Part shown: positions 49,701 to 63,662 of the stretch, in pieces | Layout of the letters: the number at the start of each line of letters is the position of its first letter | How positions within the stretch are numbered: the first letter of the stretch is position 1 | Assembly: GCF_051020955.1 (NCBI RefSeq) | Contig: NC_135027.1 | Location: forward strand, 372,001-436,000 | DNA length: 64,000 nucleotides | Origin: Megalopta genalis | Taxonomy: Eukaryota; Arthropoda; Insecta; Hymenoptera; Halictidae | Direction of reading: 5' to 3' | The notes under the pieces: generated by a model | The model's input: only the letters and a program-made list of their open reading frames with translations | Database searches by the model: none | Told to the model about the DNA's origin: nothing | Translations under genes and position numbers: made by a program

Positions 49701-50699
49701 GAGCGACTCCCTAGGCCGGATTCCACGGATTTTTGCTCGACGAACGTCCCGGCGTACGGCGCAACACCGACGAAACGAACGGCCAGCCGCTTGCTCGCTG
49801 CTTAGAGATTCCAGTCCGAGTGTCCGCGATTTATCTCGGCTCAGTTTTTCCCCGACGGTCAACCCCAGAGTATAGTTAGTCACGTCCGCAGCACGGTCAC
49901 GTCTGCTTCGACGCGAGATTAACGTCTTGATTGGGCGCGCACGATAGAATCCTTAATAAATCGCTGCCGTGGGGCCGGCTTTCACTGGACCTTGTCTTCC
50001 TCGCGAAATTATACGGCCGGCAAATTGCTTCGACGATCCGCCGACCGGCTAGACCACCTCTGTCCTCCATCCTCGAGAACTAGGTACTGCACCTGTAACA
50101 CCGGCTGCGAAGGAATCCGTGTCAATCCACGGGCATTCGTGCTTCCAGCTCGCAACAGATTCGTCCGCCAGACTCCGACCGATTTAATGTAGGCTTCGCG
50201 GGCTAAGAATCGCGGCTGATCGACGCTCTGTCGAAGCTAAGTCGTCAGTTTTTCTCTCCGGCGGGATTTCCTAGGAGCTTTTCTTGGACCTTGGAGATCC
50301 GTGCCAGTGATGGCGATGCATGTGAATCGTATCGATATATCGGTGGTAACCCTCCGAAGACCGACCTTACGCTGGGACGTAAGAGGCTAACCCTGGGTAT
50401 TTTTGGACCCAAGCTTTGAGAATAGTTTTTCTGTTAAGATTATGCATTGTTGTACATTTAAAGGTTCGGTAAGATAATCAAATTAATGCAGAATACAGGA
50501 GAGTTATTTCTTATTCGACATCTCCACAATTTATACAGGGTGCACCAAAAGTTACTCGAAATCGGGAAATGAGGAGTTCCTCGGGGCATTTCAAGTAACT
50601 TTCTCTTCGATTTCGTGAAAAATCGTCTCCACGGTTTGCTTTTGGAGTAGCTATGTGTGTTACAAGTCCTTTGACAAAGTCTAGACTATTTTTTATGAT
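43702..50699. other. Gene-free stretch of 7 kb; one weak coding candidate
   Basis: AT-rich and GC-rich blocks alternate. A short repeat (GGTCAGCGTAAAATGTATTCCT type, three copies) lies at 45995-46050. At 50536 TACAGGGTGCACC starts a solitary repeat end. The only open frame with protein-like composition is at 46326-46548 and is listed separately. Confidence 0.35.
46327..46548 (+). CDS. Weak candidate coding fragment, unidentified
   Basis: An open frame ends at a TGA at 46546-46548. Its composition is mixed and protein-like (Ser/Thr/Leu/Glu), less Arg-rich than the shadows around it, with an in-frame ATG at 46393-46395. A possible acceptor (ACTAACAG) lies at its left edge, but the pyrimidine tract is poor. 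No domain was recognised. It may be a terminal exon on the plus strand, a fossil of a transposon gene, or chance. Confidence 0.15.
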   Translation, partial: RGPVIYRSSDRSEDQTENRVGTMPTTVSAPNLPLDYVTPLSISSHRSRSIENVLETKLQLHSDAETLISRSLI

Positions 50700-51175
50700 C
50701 GTTCAGACAGTTCGTCTTCCGGAAGAAGCATCTTTCATGATTTCCTTCGTATAAAACCTAACTTGAGAATCATGCTTGCAATGATCTCCGTAATTTTGCT
50801 GTTGGAATAGTCATCCTAGCCAGATTTCATTAGCAAGAATTAATTCTAGCCTGATTCCTGTAGTCATTCATACAGTTGGCCTTCCAGAAGCATCATCTCC
50901 ATGATTTTCTTCAGGATTTTCTTCATATAAAATTTAACCTTGGAATCGACTCTGTAATAGTCTATAGTGTTTTTTATACGAATAGTCATCCTTGCCAAAT
51001 TTCATCGGCAAAACTCATTCCTCGACTGCTTCCTGCGATTATTCTTGCATTCAATATTAACAATTTCCTTTTCTGTACATAAACAGTTCCGAGAACGATC
51101 CCAACAGTCTTCAGAATTCCGCTTCCGAAGCAGCAATCCCAGCCAGTTTCCCCAGCCAAAACTAATCGTTCAGAT
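50700..51175. repeat. Decayed tandem repeat, unit about 170 bp, two to three copies
   Basis: CAG(T)T...CTTCC(A)GAAG...CATGATTT...CTTC near 50708 recurs near 50873. GTCATCCTAGCCAGATTTCAT near 50810 recurs as GTCATCCTTGCCAAATTTCAT near 50985, and more weakly near 51140. Non-coding. Confidence 0.65.
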
Positions 51176-51596
51176 GAAAGAGGGTAGATACCGTTGTATG
51201 TTGCGACGCGATAAGCGGCGACGTTCGTGAAAGGTGAGAACGATTTTTCCGAGCACGGTTTAACAGTGAAAACGGTGTGACGTCGGGCCGTGGGATCCCG
51301 AAGAAGGCACCGCCGCGCCGTCCCGGCCGCAATCTTCGCGTGTTCAGCGACGTCAGTATGGAACATCGTCGCAAGTAGGCTGCGTGTCGTCGGTGAAATT
51401 CGAGAGGAGATCGCGAACAGATGAACGGTTGTTCCCGATGAATGATCGCGCGTACCCGGGTAACTTATTGCCCGTGGATCCACCGATTCCAAGACGCTCG
51501 ATCATCCCGGGACCCGCACGGATCCATAGATTATCCGCTATCATTAATAACCCTCGCTAAATACCACTAAAACTCGTTCGAGCGACTATTCCCCCC

Positions 51597-51602
<6 letters not shown>

Positions 51603-51643
<41 letters not shown>
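51603..51643. repeat. TC microsatellite
   Basis: Uninterrupted TC run of about 20 units. Confidence 0.95.
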
Positions 51644-51645
<2 letters not shown>

Positions 51646-54600
51646 ATCTTTCCTATGACGCGCGTGATTTTTAAGCGCGCGATACCACGGAGACACGTAC
51701 ACATTTCGAAAACAGCAGATTCCACGAGCAGCAAGTCAGCCCGAACAAATTCCCGGTGATTTGTTGCCGGTCCACGTCACGTTTCCGGCCGCTCGGTTCG
51801 AGGGATTCTGCGGAATGCTCGCGTGACTCACACGGCTCATGCTAGTCGGGCTTCTCGATAGTCCGATTTGGGGCTCCGGACATCTGTTCGACGGCGAAAC
51901 AACGGAGAGACAAAACCGGTGAGACACCGGATCGATAATTCACCGGTCGTTCTGCGCCGTTCTACCTCGGGCCCGCGGTATTTTTCTATGATCTTTTTAA
52001 TTGCCCGAGCCACGAGACAATCTCGGGACGAGGATAATTAAATTTAAACCAGTCCGGAGCCGGCCCGGACCAGGCCCGTGCCTCGTTAGGCCGGCTTCCG
52101 AATCGGCGCGGGCCGACAGAGCCCCGGCTCCGAGCAAATTATCCGAGGCCGATGTTACCAATCGGCGAGCTCTGCCCGGGAAAAAACCGCGAAGTGTCTT
52201 CCCTTATGAATTATGCATCACCCATGAATCTCCGCGCGGCTAATAGGTGATCCTCGCAGCGCAGCGGTCCCCGGGGCCTTTCTACTCAGCGGGCCCGGCA
52301 GCGTCGTGACGAGAAACCGTATCTTCCTGCGATATTATCTGTCGGCTCGATCTTTCCACGCGAGCAGTCGCTTTCGATCTATGTAGACGACCATGCAAAA
52401 CGACCCCGAATAGGTCCGGAAAGACAAACACAGATGGAAAGCCGACCGCATCTGTCGGCGTAGGCGACAGATTTTTTACAGCTGTTTCAGAGAGCGCTTT
52501 CTCGCGGTTATTTCGTTCGTTCTGAAAATTCTACGCCGATCGAGATACACTCGCCGGGCAAGATGGATCCTGTCAGGCTCGCGACTTCTTTAGACCACGA
52601 TGGACTCCGAAAGTAGAATCTACTTGACACACATCCCCCCCGTCGAAATAGATGCTGTGACGCGGGTGCCGAGTGTGGATCGAAAACGACTATTTCCTAA
52701 AGTTCAACTCGCTTGATTCTTTATTGAAAACTCCGTTGATAATGCCAAAGGTTCTGTCATTATCAGATATTACGGCTTTATAATGCTCCGTAATTATTCC
52801 TGTAAAATCGAAGGGAAGGATAAATATTCTTGAATGAACTGGAGCTCTGAAATATCGATGGACATAGACACCGTGAAAGCATCGAGTAGGTCGTCTTCTT
52901 GCAACATACAAGTCAAGAACGATTCGGAATTCTTCAGAATTCTAGCAAGAAGAACATACTCTTACCGGTAAATTAAAAGGAAAATATTCTAAAAAAAAAA
53001 TGAATTCCTCGCCAGGAAATAATTACATAGTCATGAAATCATCATCGAAGAGCAAACGTAACAATAGTTTCCCATGTCTTCTTGTCGTTCCAAGTGACAG
53101 AAAAATTGAAGAAAAGTATTTTAGCGATTTAAAGTCTCTCAAACATTGAAAAAGAATTCGAGTCACGTAGTCCGGCCTTAAAACAGTTATTGCTCGTTTC
53201 AAAAGGTGTCCGAACGCTTTAGTCCGTCACTCTGTATACAGGCCTATTGTAACATCACACCGCTCCAAAGCACCGGCGACTCGTCAGTCTTGGTCAGGCG
53301 ATTCTCGCAGCTCGAAATATGTTTCGAAGGTTTACGATCGGTTTATAAAGAAGCCGGTCAGAGGCAGACCGGCGCCGATTAATAGAGAAGATGGAGCCAC
53401 CACGGAAATAAAGCTCGAACGGGCTCGATCGTGAAGGAGTTAGTCGGCGCGAGCGCGCGCGCGCGCACGAGGGCCCTCGGAACGCGGATTCCTCGAGGCG
53501 CGCCGGCTCCGAAACACCATAGGAACGCTCGCAATGCTTTTCGGGAGTTTTACGACCGGTCTATAAAGTAGCCCGAGGTGCCGCGGCGTCAAGTGATGAC
53601 AGAAATCGGACCTGTCCCTGTTTTGGAACGCTTCTAGCCGAGAATAGAACCGTCCCGGTGCGCGGTTTCGGCCACTGGGTCTTGCGCGGTTGTAAACGAA
53701 CGATTACGATGCCTCTTTTCCACGATTATTTTCGATTCGCCGCGCACTTATTACGACCGTACCGTTAATCCCGCCGACGTTCATCGTGCCGTAAAACCGC
53801 CGGAGGCCCGTCAGATCCGCCGATATTTTCGGAGACCTCGGAAACCGACGCCTACGACGATAATTCGCGGGCCCGCTCGAATTTTCGCATTCCGCGAAAC
53901 GTTTTATACGCGGACGGTGCTCGAACGGCGTGCCGATCATCGACGGTCATGGGACTGTTATAGAAAACGCGGAGAATTTGCGTCTGCGAATGTCCGCACG
54001 AATAATTCCGTCGCTCGGAAACGGACGCGAAATTATTTGATAAGAAGCGATCGAACGACGTCAGTAGATACTGATACATATTTATTATCTATATGTTTCA
54101 GAATATCGTTTATCTTTTAATCAAAAATATTAACACGTCTTGTTCGATAAATGTAAAGTTAATTACCCTGCCATCCCACGGTAACCGGCTCCGCTGCATC
54201 TGCTTCCAGCTACGTCGCGCGTCCGCGACAATTTCTGTCGGACTTTCCGTATCGGCGTCTGGATAACTCGAGATTGCCAGTATCTCGACCGCCGCGAGAT
54301 TCATTGAGAGTCCGATCGAATGACGGCCTAATCGCGGGATCTCGAGTCGCGTCACGCTCGTACCTGGCCGTGGTAGGGTGCGAGCAGTCGCCGGGGCGAC
54401 ACCGGCCGCCGCATGCAGTTTCGGGATTTCGTGGTTGACTCAGCGCGAAATACATACTTCCTTTTGACGAGAACCACTCGACCCGCCGAAATATATACGG
54501 GCTGAGTCAGCCACGGGGCTGCACAGGTACCCTCCTCTTCGCGACGGAGGGAGGGCGAGCAGAATGTATATCGAGCGCGGTTTTGGCCAGCTCGACAGGC

Positions 54601-55627
54601 GGCCAGGGAAAATAGAGCGGCGACCAACCGGAAAACGGTCGGCTAAACGCGCGCGTGCACCTTGCGCACGTAGGTGGACGGACGGGATTATTCGTGGTCT
54701 TGGAAATAAAAGCTGACACCAGCCCCTCCCGATTCCCGAGGAATCGCCGTGTCTACGTGGCTGACCCCGTTCGAGCGAACGCCAGAAACGGAGCACCGGT
54801 TCACCAGTATCAGGGTAGTTTAGGGTATCCAACTGGTATCTGGGCGGCCTGGCTCAGAGAAGCCTTACCGCGACGCTCTAATCACATTACTCGGCAACTC
54901 GCCGATATCCCCGTTTCAACGCCTATCGGCATATCGCAGTTGTTCGACTTCGCCGTGCAACTTCTCGGAGACAGAGCCTGCCAAAACTCGGCTGCGAACC
55001 TCGCCCCCGACCAAACGCAATCCCATGATCGCATTGTGAACCGCCATGAGACGCTCCACTTTCTACACAGCGGTTCGATAAAAGCCGAGGGACTCGAGGA
55101 AAATTCTAGTTTCCGCGGCGGATAAAACCAGCTGAAACCTGCACCACTTTTTATCGAATCATCGAAGTCATCGTGGGTCGGTTCGTGTGATGCATTAGAA
55201 GACCTACAGCCGGTTCCCGGTACTACGAGTACCATAAGTTCAACCCCTTGCGATGCGTTTTCTTTCGAAGCTTCGTCGGTTAGTTCGTACTTTATCACCG
55301 ATTACGGAAAATTTATATTTACTGTACGGTCGTCGTTGCTTTAACGTTCAGTTTTCTTGTTCTCGCGCGCTTTATTTTATCCGTATTTCTGGATTCGTTC
55401 GCTTATTCACTGCAATTTCCAACAGTCGTGCAATTCGCAACAATTGTTAAATACGTAAATATTGTACAAAGTATATAAGTAAACGAAATATTTAAAAACG
55501 TGGAATCTTTGCGAACGTAAATTTCATTCCTGGTCCCATAGGCTCCCATAAGCAGGGTTAAGCATGTTTAACAAAAGAATAGGATGCTATTGCGATTTAA
55601 AAGACGATTATGTTTGAAATCTGTATA
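51644..55627. other. Gene-free stretch; nothing recognised beyond a weak duplication
   Basis: GGTTTATAAAGAAGCC near 53340 and GGTCTATAAAGTAGCC near 53560 sit in similar contexts, suggesting an old duplication of about 220 bp. An alternating GC run lies near 53452-53466. Open frames at 54440-55300 overlap on both strands without splice support. Confidence 0.3.
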
Positions 55628-55974
55628 CAGGGTGTCCCAAAAATGTCTCGCAGTCCGAAAGTGGCGGGTTCCTCGGGTCATTTGAAGCAACTTTTTCCTT
55701 TACAAAAATTTTCTCCGAGACACCATTAACGAGTTATTAACGAAAAACAGTGACCAATAAGAATCGAGCTCGGCTGGCGCGAGGCAACCGAGCCAATGAG
55801 CGGAACTGGGCTTCCGGTATTCGATTCGCGGTACTCGATTCTTATTGGTCACTGTTTTTCGTGAATAACTCGTTAACGGTGCCTCGGAGAAAATTCTTGT
55901 AAAGGAAGAAGTTGCTTCAAATGATCCGAGGAACCCGCCATTTCCGGATTGCAAGACATTTTTGGGACACCCTG
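55628..55974. mobile_element. Foldback element, family F, copy 2, complete (347 bp)
   Basis: CAGGGTGTCCCAAAAATGTC at the left and GGGACACCCTG at the right form the terminal inverted repeat, each next to TA (TATA on both sides). Long arms include TTAACGAGTTATTAACG, AAACAGTGACCAATAAG and their complements. The central segment is in the opposite orientation to that of copy 1. No coding sequence. Confidence 0.92.
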
Positions 55975-58900
55975 TATATATTACAGTGCGATTGGTTCGA
56001 AAAGAATGAAAAGAATAAGAACAAAAATAACCGTGGCGTTACTAAATCTTTCCAGAAGCAAGTGCGATAAAGAAGAACAGTTGCTGCGGCAGACCTTATC
56101 CAAGAGCCGAGATTTATTTGCGTTGCCCCGGCGCGAATTCGTCGAATCGCGGTAAAATAGCGATGTTAGATCAAAGCGATCACCGGGGAAGCTGGCGGGA
56201 TTAGTTTTAACCAGCTTTGTTATTGTTCCCCCCTATTCGGCGTCGCTTTTTATCGGAACACGGGATCGATGATACCGGGCGGCAGTTTTTCCGCGGACGG
56301 TCCCCGATACCAAAGGATAAGATAAACGGTGATCGTTGGACCGATCGGTCGTCGTCGTAAACACGCATCGATGCGACGCGATTCGCGTTCCCCGGGACCG
56401 GCAATAAACGCCGGGATCACGGATCACGGTTTCAGCGATCGCTCGCGAGCAAGATCGAACTACCGATCGCGATTACGATCGATGTATTCCGAGAACTGGT
56501 AGCCGTGATCCGTGGATCGGCTATCCGACCAGAATTGACACGGTGTAAAACCTGTCGAGCCGATGTCGCGAATGCACAGTTTCTCGTGGGACGTGAAAAT
56601 AAAATGTCGGCCGGCCGGTCGGCCGGTCGCGGGGCCGAGAATGGAGATTCGATTGTCGAGCCTGTCTCGAATCGAGTCTAATTCACGGTTGAGGAGGCGC
56701 ATGACGTATGCCCGGTGGCACTGGCGCAACCATACGCTTCGAGAAGCTTTCGAAAAAGGATCACCGAGCGGCCGGCCAGCCGCGCGGTGAGTAATCCCGA
56801 AGCTATTTCAGCGAGAGTATTTCGCGGATTGCGCGCGTGCAGTCGGCGGCGTAGAAGAAAATGACGTCAGGCAACAACCTTACAGATTTACGGACCTGGC
56901 GGAAAGTCAAGTCGCGATGTCCAGGGGGCGATGTTTGGAAACGGGAGGACGTGACCGGTCGCCGACAAACAAATCGACGTTCCCGACGCGCTGCAAGACG
57001 CGCGAGGGAGTCGCCGAATATGTTCGGCCTGGTCCGTATAAGGTGTTCGCCGACCACCCACACCGGTCCATCGATCACCGATATCCTCCAGATTTTAAAG
57101 CGTCCTCCTTCTCCCCCCTGCTCTTCCTCCTCCTTCTCCCCCGCACTCGAGATAATCCGCTGGCATGCGTGCAAGATGTTCGCAGATCGGCTATCACTTT
57201 AATGGAGAATTTCATCTGATATAGACGCCGGAAGACATTACTCAAGCCGCTTGCTCCGGCACGCATTCCGTATCGCGATGAAGAACACGCGGTTCATTGA
57301 TGCTGATCGTGCATTTATTACAGAGTCTTCTGTATTATCGAAAATCAGAATTATCGTCGCGGCCGACAGAAATACCGTCCCCGCGGCCCCACGGAAAATC
57401 TATCCCCGGGAATCTGTGTGTATACGGACCGTTCAGGAAACCCGCGGGCATCGATTGCACGCGCGATTAAATTCACCATGGAAATAGATCAACTGTGGGG
57501 CCGGACGTCTGTCAAAATATTTGAAAAAGCATCGATCGCATGGAATAACATTTCAAGATCTATTTGCCGCCGCGGAGATAAGTACACGGATTGAAAAAAC
57601 GTTCTGGATATCATTATTTGAAACAGCATGTCACGTTTCGAAATTTCGATTAATTACTTGAAATTCCATTTCTTGCGCAATTGAAAATTGAAATTCAATT
57701 CAAAATTGTAATTGAAAATAATGCTATAGGAAAAATAAGCCACATTTCTTGCAACTGATATTTACCAGAGGAAATAAAGCTATAGGAAAACTAAGCTTCT
57801 TAAAATGCATATTTGTAAAATCAGTTAAGTATTTCAACTGATATTTTATTCGACACAGAAATAAATTACTATTTCGAACGCGAAGCGCGTTTCAGAGAAA
57901 TAGTAGTTTGGCAAATATTTCTCGGCGGAAATATTTTTACCCAGGTCTGACGCGCTTCTTCTCCATTCGTCCGATAAAAAGCGTATTTTGTTGGCACTGT
58001 CGAGTAACCCTTTCGACGACAATGTTCCGTGTGAATTCCGCGAAACGCGGGTTCCCTGGTCGGAACAATAGCCTCGGAACTGTGTCAGATTCCCCGGCGC
58101 AGTATCCAATAATAATTCTAACGACGACTTGATTAACAATGATGAACGAGCGGGAATAATCGCGGGGAAGCGATAGACAGCTTTATGGAGGTTGCTAATT
58201 AGGCGCCTAGTCCCCGAGATCAAGAGCTGTACACCGAGGGAGACGTCGCCGTATTTTCTGCCGGGGCCCTCGCTATTCGCGCGCGACTACCAGCCAAACG
58301 ACGAATACCGGCGAGCGCGCGAACCACAAATTCCTGTTAACGTTCGTTTTCGTCGGCCCCGCCGCGCGTTTCTGCGAGCGCCGGAGGCAATATAGACTTT
58401 TATAAATCATCGCAGTCGTCCCCCTTGTTCGCCACTTATTTTCCCGAAGCCGCGGACGCGCTGATTAATCCCGCTCCGCTCCGACGCGCTCCCGCTTGTT
58501 AATCACCCGCTTCTGCAAGCGTTCTTCTTTGTCATTTAATCTGCCGTCCTTGCGGCGACCCGACCGTCCGTCGGTCCGCTCGTCGATTTCGTGGAAAAAA
58601 ATTCAGCACTTCCGGCCGGAACGGACTTGGCACGCGCGCGACCGACGACGCCGCCCCGGCGTCAATTCTTCGATTTTCTCCGATTCCACCGTTGCGCAAA
58701 GTCTCGCAAGGAGATTCTCGTCGGTTGTTAAACTATTCAAGATAGTCGGGGGACAAGAATCGGGCTTCTGGCTGGTTTCTAATTACGAATTGAAAGCGTC
58801 TAATTTTGTATCTCGCGATCGCTGGAAAGAGTTTCTCTTTGGCAGATCAACGAAATCAATCATCGATTGTTTAAACGATCGGAGAAAAGAACGCGGAACC

Positions 58901-61900
58901 TCTCCGACTCTTGACAGCATCTCTGCCGGGATTACACGTCTCTCTGCTGTATAATTTAACTTCCTCGAACAGCGGAGGTTCGAACGAAGTCCCGCGAAGT
59001 ATAGAATCACCGGAAAATTATTCTCGCAGGTGGCCGGCCTGCGAGCGTCGAAGAAGCAGCAGGAGTCTGTTGGTCGTCTCTCAAAATAAACGACCACCGG
59101 AGAAAGGAATCTTCCTCGTGCCACTTTTGGCCGTCTCCGATGGTCTACTAATCTCCTCGCGAAGTAGAATAACCGAGGAGAACGTCCGTATCACCCGAGA
59201 GGTCTTTCCCGGCGATCCTCGCCGCCGCGCCGCCGCGATTTTTATTCCGGCCGTTTAGTCCGATGCAGTTACGGCGGCCATCAATCTTCCGGCGAGACAA
59301 TTTGCATAAATCTCCGATATCGATCGGCAGACGGCACGAAAGAATACATACCGTGTCAACCCGTAGTCACTTTCTCCGCTCGGAGCATCTACGATTCCTG
59401 CGTGCGAGGAGGCTCTGCCTTTCCCCGCCGGGCCCCGGGGTCCGTGTACCGGCGATTACAACAATGGCGAACAATCGTGAACGATTAAAAAGATAACGGG
59501 CTAGGTGGTACGTGTGCCGAGGTACAAGCGTTCGTGTCGATGCATCGATAGGTGGGCTCCGTTTTATCTCGTTACTCGGTCGAAGCGTTTTAAGAGCCGG
59601 CCGCCGCGCGTACAACGGAGTTTCACCGGGAACAATGCTATCGGCGGGCTGCTACGATTATTCGCGACGGTTCCCATTATTATTTAGACAGGAGACTTTT
59701 TCGTCGAATCAATTATCATTCGAGCCTGTACGCTTATCGATTTTCATTATTGACGGTTACGCGGCGGTTTTCGTTTCTGCGAAACGGGCATTGTCCGATT
59801 CGGCTGCGACGGACGCGAGCCTCGAGAGAAATTTTACAAACTGTTCGGATATAATTAAAAATTGTACGCACTCCTTTGTCTCGTCAACCGCGTGTCGTCA
59901 TTCATCTTGCATTCCTTTGAACAGGATTTAGGTTCGTACGACGCGTAGCTCTGTCGTGAAAGAGCCTCTCGGCTTTATTTTCTGGTCTGGCTAGACGGAA
60001 AAAAATGCTGGACTGACGGGTTCACGGAGAACGAGATTCATCATTTCGGCGAACGTCGATAAAATGTGACGACAAAAAATGTATGTACCTTGCGGAAAGT
60101 AACGAAAGGTTTCATCAAGGTTTCACGTTTCAATAAAAATTACCGAATATCATCGGTGTTTTATCGGTTTACCCAAGCTTCTAATAACTTCACTGTTTTA
60201 ATACTTCGTGTCCTGTTTATTCCTGTTGCAAAAATAACTTCCTACTCGAAAGGAGCGCAGAAGCTACCAACGTTCCGCGTACAATGCACGCAGAGATCAA
60301 AGACCAACCGATAAATTGCAAGCTCGCTGTGCACGAACGTTTCAGCTAATTAAAAAGGAACACTGGAAACGTCGGCCGGCGTCGCTGCAGAGGCGCGAGA
60401 GTAATTATTAGTTTTTCAGTCTGATGGCGAGAATAATTCGTGTGATCAACGAATCCGTTTCGCGGGCGTCATATTAAAACACGTCGTCGTCGTCGTCGCA
60501 GAGCAGCACGACGCGACAAGACGCGACGGCCGAGCTTCAAGAATAATTACGTCGAGTCCGAGGCAGGGTTCGAGCCATTTTGTCAGCCGTAATTTAAATG
60601 ATCTCTCGCGTGACCGCGTGGGCGGTGCATTAACGCTTCCGTGGCAAATTGCGTGGAGGAAAAATAAAAAGGAAACGCGAGAGGAAACAGCGGGACGAGG
60701 CATAATTTATTAGACATCAACACTGAACCAACGCGCGGCGTACTTCGCGCGCGTGTTTCTCTCGAGTTCCCCGGTTTACACCCCGAGCGTCGGCCGATCG
60801 CTCTGCAAGGAAGATGGCTGCTCGGTAATTCGATACACCGGCTCGCCATTTATTTCAGGGATCCGTTTTGTCCGGATTCGCCGAAAAATTCCGGGCTCCG
60901 GGACGAGCCCGAAATTGTAGCACTCAAAATCGTTTCGTAAACCGACGGAGCAAAAGGGAACGCGTTCGTTCGTGAAAAACTACGCGTAGATTTTATTTCA
61001 AAACAGAACAAAAAAAAGAAGAAAAAGAATAGAAAAGTAGTCTGAATTGCTCTAAACGTTTTTTCGTTGGTTACGAGCACGAGCACAACTTTTTGACAGC
61101 GCTCGTAAATTGTTCTCGCCGCACGAGTCGTTGGCGAACAGTGCTCACAAACTGTTCACAAGTACTTGCGAAAACCGTGGGTTCCATGTAAACGAACAGC
61201 TTTGTGGAGAAGTGTTTCCAGAGAAACAGCTCGTCGGTTGTTCCCTTCACGTTCGCCACTTAGCGAAGGCCTCAATTTCTAATGCAAAACTAAGTGGCGA
61301 AGCCTGTATCACTATAATTACCGACTGTAAACAAGCTGCTCGCAATCGTACATCCAGCAGAATACAAGGGAGCAATCGATCAAATTCTCCGGCAATCTGC
61401 AAAGACCTGTTCCGCGAAAAATTCAGCAAGATCGATAGCCATTGACAAAATGAATGGCGTTCGGAAAACGATGCCGATCTTTATCGCGTTGCTCCACCTT
61501 CGACCGCTCCGCATTGCGATCGCAATACGTTACCACCCCCCTTCGTCTGACCTTTCGCAGAATTCGCCATTTTCGATGGAAATCGTTGCGCATGCGAACG
61601 GCGCGATCGAGCGGTGCACCGCGAGATCACGATCGATATTCGTAGATCCGATTGAAATTCAATGGGGCGCGTGTCTCGGTCGATCGAGCCGGCCCAAAAA
61701 ATATCGGTCGCGGCACGTTCGGGCCTGTTAGGCTCGTCGATCGGCACGTAGATCGGCGGGGAGGACCGCGACGGTGAAACTAGCGAGACGAATTCCGCTC
61801 CGAAACGCTATTACGCTGCGGTTTCAAGCGCGTGTTACCACTCGGCGCTCGTTCGTCACAGACGATTTGCTCCGTCGCGTCGCCTCGCGCCGGATCGTAG

Positions 61901-63315
61901 TTTTCCCGAAAGGTCCCTCGCGGTGTTATCGATCCTCGAAATCTACCGTCCTGCCATCCTCGTTAACATAATGCGACGCGTACGTGACAGCCGTTTCTTT
62001 CCGCCCCCCTCGCCGCCCGATCCGGCTAACCGAGTTTCCCGTCACGGTTCTCGATCTGTCGCGGATGCGACGATACCGCGCGATAACGCCGCGCTATCTG
62101 CCATACGATTCCTCGAGGATATGTCGCAACATCCGCGAATTACGCACGCCCCGGGAACCGCAGGCCTCACGCCCGATTATCGCCGACTGTTGACTTTTTC
62201 TCGCCACGGTTTCGTGTTTCGCGCGATTGTCACTCTTGTCTTCCCATTTCTCAGTCCACGTAAGCCGGCTTCGCAGAATTCAGCTGTTCAAGTTAACAAT
62301 TAAAGTTGCTCATTGTTCCACCAAGATTTCTTTTCCCCCCTTCATATCAATGTATTTCGTGCCTAATCCAATCGTCCGATCGTCGCATGCTCTCGGCACT
62401 TTTAAAAATCCAAGACATCCAAAGGGTGTTTTCCAGGCATTTCTCCGCGAACGCTCGACTCCGGTGATTTCAGAAGCCTGCTTATCAAGAACGAGTCTAT
62501 CATCGCGCCAACCGAACTCATCTCTACTTGATAAGCGAGTTAATTATCGCGGCGGAAACGCAGCGATCAGGTGGCTCGTTAGCTGTCCCGTAACGAATCG
62601 GAATCGATTCGTTCGTAAAAAGACACGGTGTTCCAGTCGAACGGAGCTTGTAAAAGCCATTCACCGCGATCGTTCGTGGAAACCGGAAGCCGGCCTCGAC
62701 GAGCCAAAAAGTTCAAATAATCCGGCCGAAGAAACTGCGCTCCGGGGGCAGGCTTCCCTTGCTTCTCGCGCGGCGCAATCCTTTCCCGCGGTCTCGCGGA
62801 ACGTTGCTTTCACAGATGCGAATGTCCGCTCATCGATGCCAATAGTCGTTCGCCGGCATTGTTGTTGGACCTTTTCATCACCCGCGCTCATGCGGGTTTC
62901 TCCTGGCACACTATTTTCGACCGAGTGATTCACGAGCCGCGCGCGGTTCGTCACACACACACGCGCGCGTGCACACAGACGCTCAGGATACGCTGCACTT
63001 TTATTTCTGCCACGGCGCGCGACGACGTAAACTGGCCTATTTAACCGCGGCGACGTTCATTCGACGATCATCTCGCGGAAGCCAGTCAATTTTCGAGCCG
63101 GGTAATAGCCTTATTCGGGTTCGAGCCGATCCGCTTCCAAAACTATTCTCGGATCTCGCTCTCCGAGTCCGCTCGGCGTTCCAATGCCGATTTTCGCGAC
63201 TTTCCGCAATTTCTAGATTCTGAAAAGAAATCGCCGACGATTCGTGGCTAGTACAGAGAGGTTGCAGAAAATTTTGCCATCTCGTTCGGTCAAATATATG
63301 TACGTCGCTGTCATA
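55975..63315. other. Gene-free stretch of 7.3 kb, GC-rich; nothing recognised
   Basis: The longest open frame (62227-62928, plus strand) has no recognisable domain and overlaps minus-strand frames. Simple repeats include a GGCCGGTC run at 56610-56632, a GTC run at about 60483-60500 and a CA/CG run near 62952-62972. A short AT-rich interval lies at 57.6-57.9 kb. Confidence 0.35.
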
Positions 63316-63662
63316 CAGGGTGCCTGAAAAATGTCTCGTAATCCAGAAATGGAGGGTTTCTGAGATCATTTGAAGCAACTTTCTCCTTAGCGAAAATGCA
63401 AACCGCGGCTTCGTTTACGAGTTATCAACGAAAATCAGTGACCAATGAGAGGCGAGATCTGCTGGCGCGAGACGGCCGCGCTTCGCGCGCTCGTTGGCTC
63501 GGCCGCCTCGCGTCAGCAGAGCTCGCTTCTTATTGGTTGGCGTTCTTCATTAATAACTCGTAAACGAAGCCGCGGTTTGCATTTTCGCTAAGGAAAAAGT
63601 TACTTCGAATAACCTAAGGAATCCACCATTTCCGGATTGCGAGACATTTTTGGGACACCCTG
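63316..63662. mobile_element. Foldback element, family F, copy 3 (347 bp), diverged
   Basis: CAGGGTGCCTGAAAAATGTC at the left and GGGACACCCTG at the right, each next to TA. Arms correspond to copy 2 (GATCATTTGAAGCAACTTT, GTGACCAATGAG), but the region around GCAAACCGCGGCTTCGTTTACG is distinct. Its length equals that of copy 2. No coding sequence. Confidence 0.9.

Noticed and set aside
62227..62928. 233-residue plus-strand open frame
   Set aside because: No recognisable motif, composition typical of random GC-rich DNA, and overlapped by minus-strand frames.
63361..63380. TGAGATCATTT resembling the start of the bantam microRNA
   Set aside because: The match ends after 11 bases and lies in the arm of a foldback element, so it is a chance resemblance.
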